From Suilimivivens sp963638365 (GTDB lineage Bacteria; Bacillota; Clostridia; Lachnospirales; Lachnospiraceae): a stretch of 64,000 nt of DNA. The notes under the pieces were generated by a model. That model ran no database searches. It was not told the DNA's origin and saw nothing but the letters and a program-made list of their open reading frames with translations. The DNA lies in assembly GCA_963638365.1 (NCBI GenBank), contig CAVHRK010000129.1, positions 22,330 through 86,329 of the forward strand, in the 5' to 3' direction. Of this stretch, positions 62,037 to 64,000 are shown in pieces (the stretch's first letter is position 1; the number at the start of each line of letters is the position of its first letter). The translations under genes and the position numbers were made by a program.

Positions 62037-62987
62037 TCATAATACATGAATGGTAAATCTGGGTGCTGCAGCAAGCGGAAAATCTTCTTTTTCTTCCTTT
62101 CTAAACGGATCCTCTATCATCCAGCCGGTCAGATCATACAGCCCCGGCTGTTCAGGTGCCGTAATCCTTACCGTTCCGCTCATAATATTTTTATCTTTTT
62201 CTTTGAACAACAGATAGTTTTTATTATCAACCATAATCTGCTTCATATCAAGAGAGAGCAGCATTAATACCTCTTCACAATTACCAAGCCCGCCAATCTG
62301 ATATTGCAGCTCAATCTCTTCCCCCGGACTGCACTGTATTTCTTTCGGAGGGAACGTTCTTTTCAATTCCGTTATATCATTATTAATCAGTAATCCATTC
62401 CACATGTCCTGATATTCTTTTGCCGGGGACTGATATTCTTCCTCCTTAAAAAACAACTCCTGTTCCTGATCAAACTGCAGTATCCAGTCATATGCCAGGG
62501 AATATACACTGGTTGGCGTTCCCTCTGTATCACATTCATGCAAATCCGAGGACACCGTCATGCATGTTACCATTTTATGACTATACTGTTCATTTACTTC
62601 TATTCCCAGTTGAAATGGAATTTCTTCTGAATACTTTTCACCAGCATTAATGTAATATGTAAAATATGGACTTCCCTCTACAATAATAGGAATCTGTTCA
62701 TAATCCATAAAAACCTGTACTGCTATCTGCCGCTCCATTCCGGCACTTTCTATCATCAGATAAAGAAAATCATCTGCATGATTCATTTCCATTATGTTGC
62801 TCTTTGGTTTTCCTTTTGTAAGATCCGAATCGACTCCAAAGTAATAGCCATATGTATTACTTTCATATAAATGCTGCATTCCATCCATTTTGTCATCCCC
62901 GGCTATCGAACCAGTATAACTTTCCGGCCTGGCACATGCCATAAGAAGAAATAAACCTATTACGGGTACAATTATTCTACGTCTCAT
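62037..62987 (-). CDS. Lipoprotein of unknown function
   Basis: Exported protein of 316 residues with a lipoprotein signal (lipobox LMAC, Cys 18). The rest is soluble, acidic and probably beta-rich, without a motif I recognise. GGAGG precedes the ATG. It is divergent from the LytTR regulator gene (214 nt apart) and could be its target, but nothing in the sequence proves this. Confidence 0.75.
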   Translation of the reverse strand: MRRRIIVPVIGLFLLMACARPESYTGSIAGDDKMDGMQHLYESNTYGYYFGVDSDLTKGKPKSNIMEMNHADDFLYLMIESAGMERQIAVQVFMDYEQIPIIVEGSPYFTYYINAGEKYSEEIPFQLGIEVNEQYSHKMVTCMTVSSDLHECDTEGTPTSVYSLAYDWILQFDQEQELFFKEEEYQSPAKEYQDMWNGLLINNDITELKRTFPPKEIQCSPGEEIELQYQIGGLGNCEEVLMLLSLDMKQIMVDNKNYLLFKEKDKNIMSGTVRITAPEQPGLYDLTGWMIEDPFRKEEKEDFPLAAAPRFTIHVL

Positions 62988-63201
62988 CCATTCTCCTCCA
63001 ATCAGATTTTTAAATGAATATATCCGTTTTCCACAAATACCGAACGAACTTCTGTCTTTAATGTTATTCCATATTTTTTGCCTGTCTATAGTTCATTCCC
63101 CAAACGACAATTTGGGCGTCTTTTTGGTCTTTTCATCCCGCAGACATTGTATTACTGCCTCTTTTTAAGTAAAATAAAATTGCAGATATGAGGAGGGGAC
63201 A

Positions 63202-63906
63202 ATGCGGATTTTAATTTGTGATGATGATGTTATGATTCAACAGGAAGTGACCAGATATCTTTCCGAATATTTTCACAGACATAACTTGAGATTACCGGAC
63301 ATTTGCTGCTTTCATACCGGACATGATCTTTTATTGGATTCCGGAAATAAAGACATTGTTTTTTTAGATGTGGAAATGCCCGGGTTAAGCGGCATTTCCG
63401 TTGGCACCTCTCTTAAAAAATCCAATCCGGATGTCATCATTTTTATTGTAACTTCTTATTCCGAATATCTTGATGATGCCATGCGTTTTCACGTTTTTCG
63501 TTATCTGAGCAAACCCATTGACAAGCAGCGGCTCTTTCGCAATTTGAAGGATGCCTTATCACTGTATCACTCTTTACATATAAGAATTCCGGTCGAAACC
63601 AGACAGGGAATTTATTCCATTCCGGCAGCCAATATTGTCTGTGTGGAAGCCAATCAGCGAAAAGTAATCATCCATACTGCCACGGATCATTTTCTTTCTG
63701 TTCACACGATTCAATATTGGGTCCAGATTCTCACCATGAATTGTTTTATCCAGACTCACCGGAGTTATATTGTCAATATGGCACACATCACTCATTTTGA
63801 TCATCAGCTCATTTATTTTGATATAAACCTCACCGCCTATTTAACAAGAAGAAAATACCGTGCCTTTAAGGAAGCCTATCTGCTCTATTTAGAAAGCATC
63901 CAATAA
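63202..63906 (+). CDS. LytTR-family response regulator (AgrA-like)
   Basis: Response regulator of 234 residues: receiver domain (1-120) with the acidic pocket at 8-10 (CDDD), the phospho-acceptor Asp at about 56 (VFLDVEMPG) and Lys about 108 (LSKPID), then a LytTR DNA-binding domain (about 135-230, with FIQTHRSYIVN). GGAGG precedes the ATG. Such regulators usually act with a GHKL-type membrane kinase; the next frame starts 37 nt downstream. Typical targets are peptide or bacteriocin genes. Confidence 0.93.
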   Translation: MRILICDDDVMIQQEVTRYLSEYFHRHNLRLPDICCFHTGHDLLLDSGNKDIVFLDVEMPGLSGISVGTSLKKSNPDVIIFIVTSYSEYLDDAMRFHVFRYLSKPIDKQRLFRNLKDALSLYHSLHIRIPVETRQGIYSIPAANIVCVEANQRKVIIHTATDHFLSVHTIQYWVQILTMNCFIQTHRSYIVNMAHITHFDHQLIYFDINLTAYLTRRKYRAFKEAYLLYLESIQ

Positions 63907-63942
63907 GTGATCCCTACCATTACGAAAGAAGCCTTTACCATT

Positions 63943-64000
63943 ATGAAAACTTTTTTATGCTACATTTTTTCTTATCTGATTGAAGCCTTTATTATCTGGC
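63943..64000 (+). CDS. Partial gene, possible membrane sensor kinase
   Basis: An open frame from ATG 63943 to the window edge gives 19 residues (MKTFLCYIFSYLIEAFII...), strongly hydrophobic like the first membrane helix of an AgrC-type kinase. No clear ribosome site is seen, so the start is uncertain. The call rests on position after a LytTR regulator. Confidence 0.35.
   Translation, partial: MKTFLCYIFSYLIEAFIIW

Noticed and set aside
63080..63130. AgrA-type direct repeats (ATAGTTCAT and ACAATTTGG) before the LytTR gene
   Set aside because: Each is one base off and their gap is 10 nt rather than the usual 12-13, so not convincing.
1..64000. tRNA, rRNA, CRISPR array, prophage or integrated element
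   Set aside because: None seen in any gap; gene content and base composition look uniform.

Overview
The window reads as chromosomal DNA of a spore-forming, butyrate-producing member of the Clostridia, most likely a gut Lachnospiraceae. The reasons are a complete thl-crt-hbd-bcd-etfB-etfA butyrate operon, four spoVA sporulation genes, two AGCS amino-acid symporters, several LacI/LplBC-type sugar genes, strong GGAGG ribosome sites and moderate GC. The genus cannot be fixed from the sequence. No rRNA, tRNA, CRISPR array, phage or insertion sequence was seen. Start codons were chosen mainly from Shine-Dalgarno position, so several proteins begin inside the longest open frame, two of them at TTG.

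0-20 kb, almost all minus strand: the end of an unknown gene, a Cache chemoreceptor, spoVAA-spoVAB behind a sigma-G-like promoter, an exo/endonuclease/phosphatase-fold protein, an orphan glycosidase-like protein, a MATE exporter with its LacI-type regulator (matching operators), spoVAD, a heterodimeric ABC exporter, an SGNH esterase with an MBOAT acyltransferase (surface O-acylation), spoVAC, a Cys/His-rich DUF6062-like protein with a TetR regulator, and an acidic membrane-anchored protein. The spoVA genes are split into three places by unrelated genes.

19-41 kb: a run guaB, GGDEF/EAL protein, glnS, DUF2225 protein; a threonine-pathway group (ACT protein, hom, apgM-like probable homoserine kinase, lysC); a second thiolase with gatCAB; a glycine-riboswitch-controlled symporter; and an mtnA plus class II aldolase pair that fits salvage of 5'-deoxyadenosine or methylthioadenosine. 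Two copies of a structured repeat of about 140 nt lie at 26.8 and 30.6 kb. Their long stem differs in sequence but keeps its pairing, and this is the most novel-looking signal in the window.

41-64 kb: a small basic protein, an AraC regulator, an Rpn-family nuclease, uxuA-uxuB for hexuronate use, a second AGCS symporter behind a leader attenuator, a beta-galactoside uptake operon (two permeases, binding lipoprotein, LacI regulator, GH35), the butyrate operon with a Rex-like site and hairpins in most of its gaps, a lipoprotein and a LytTR response regulator that probably starts an Agr-like two-component pair running off the window.
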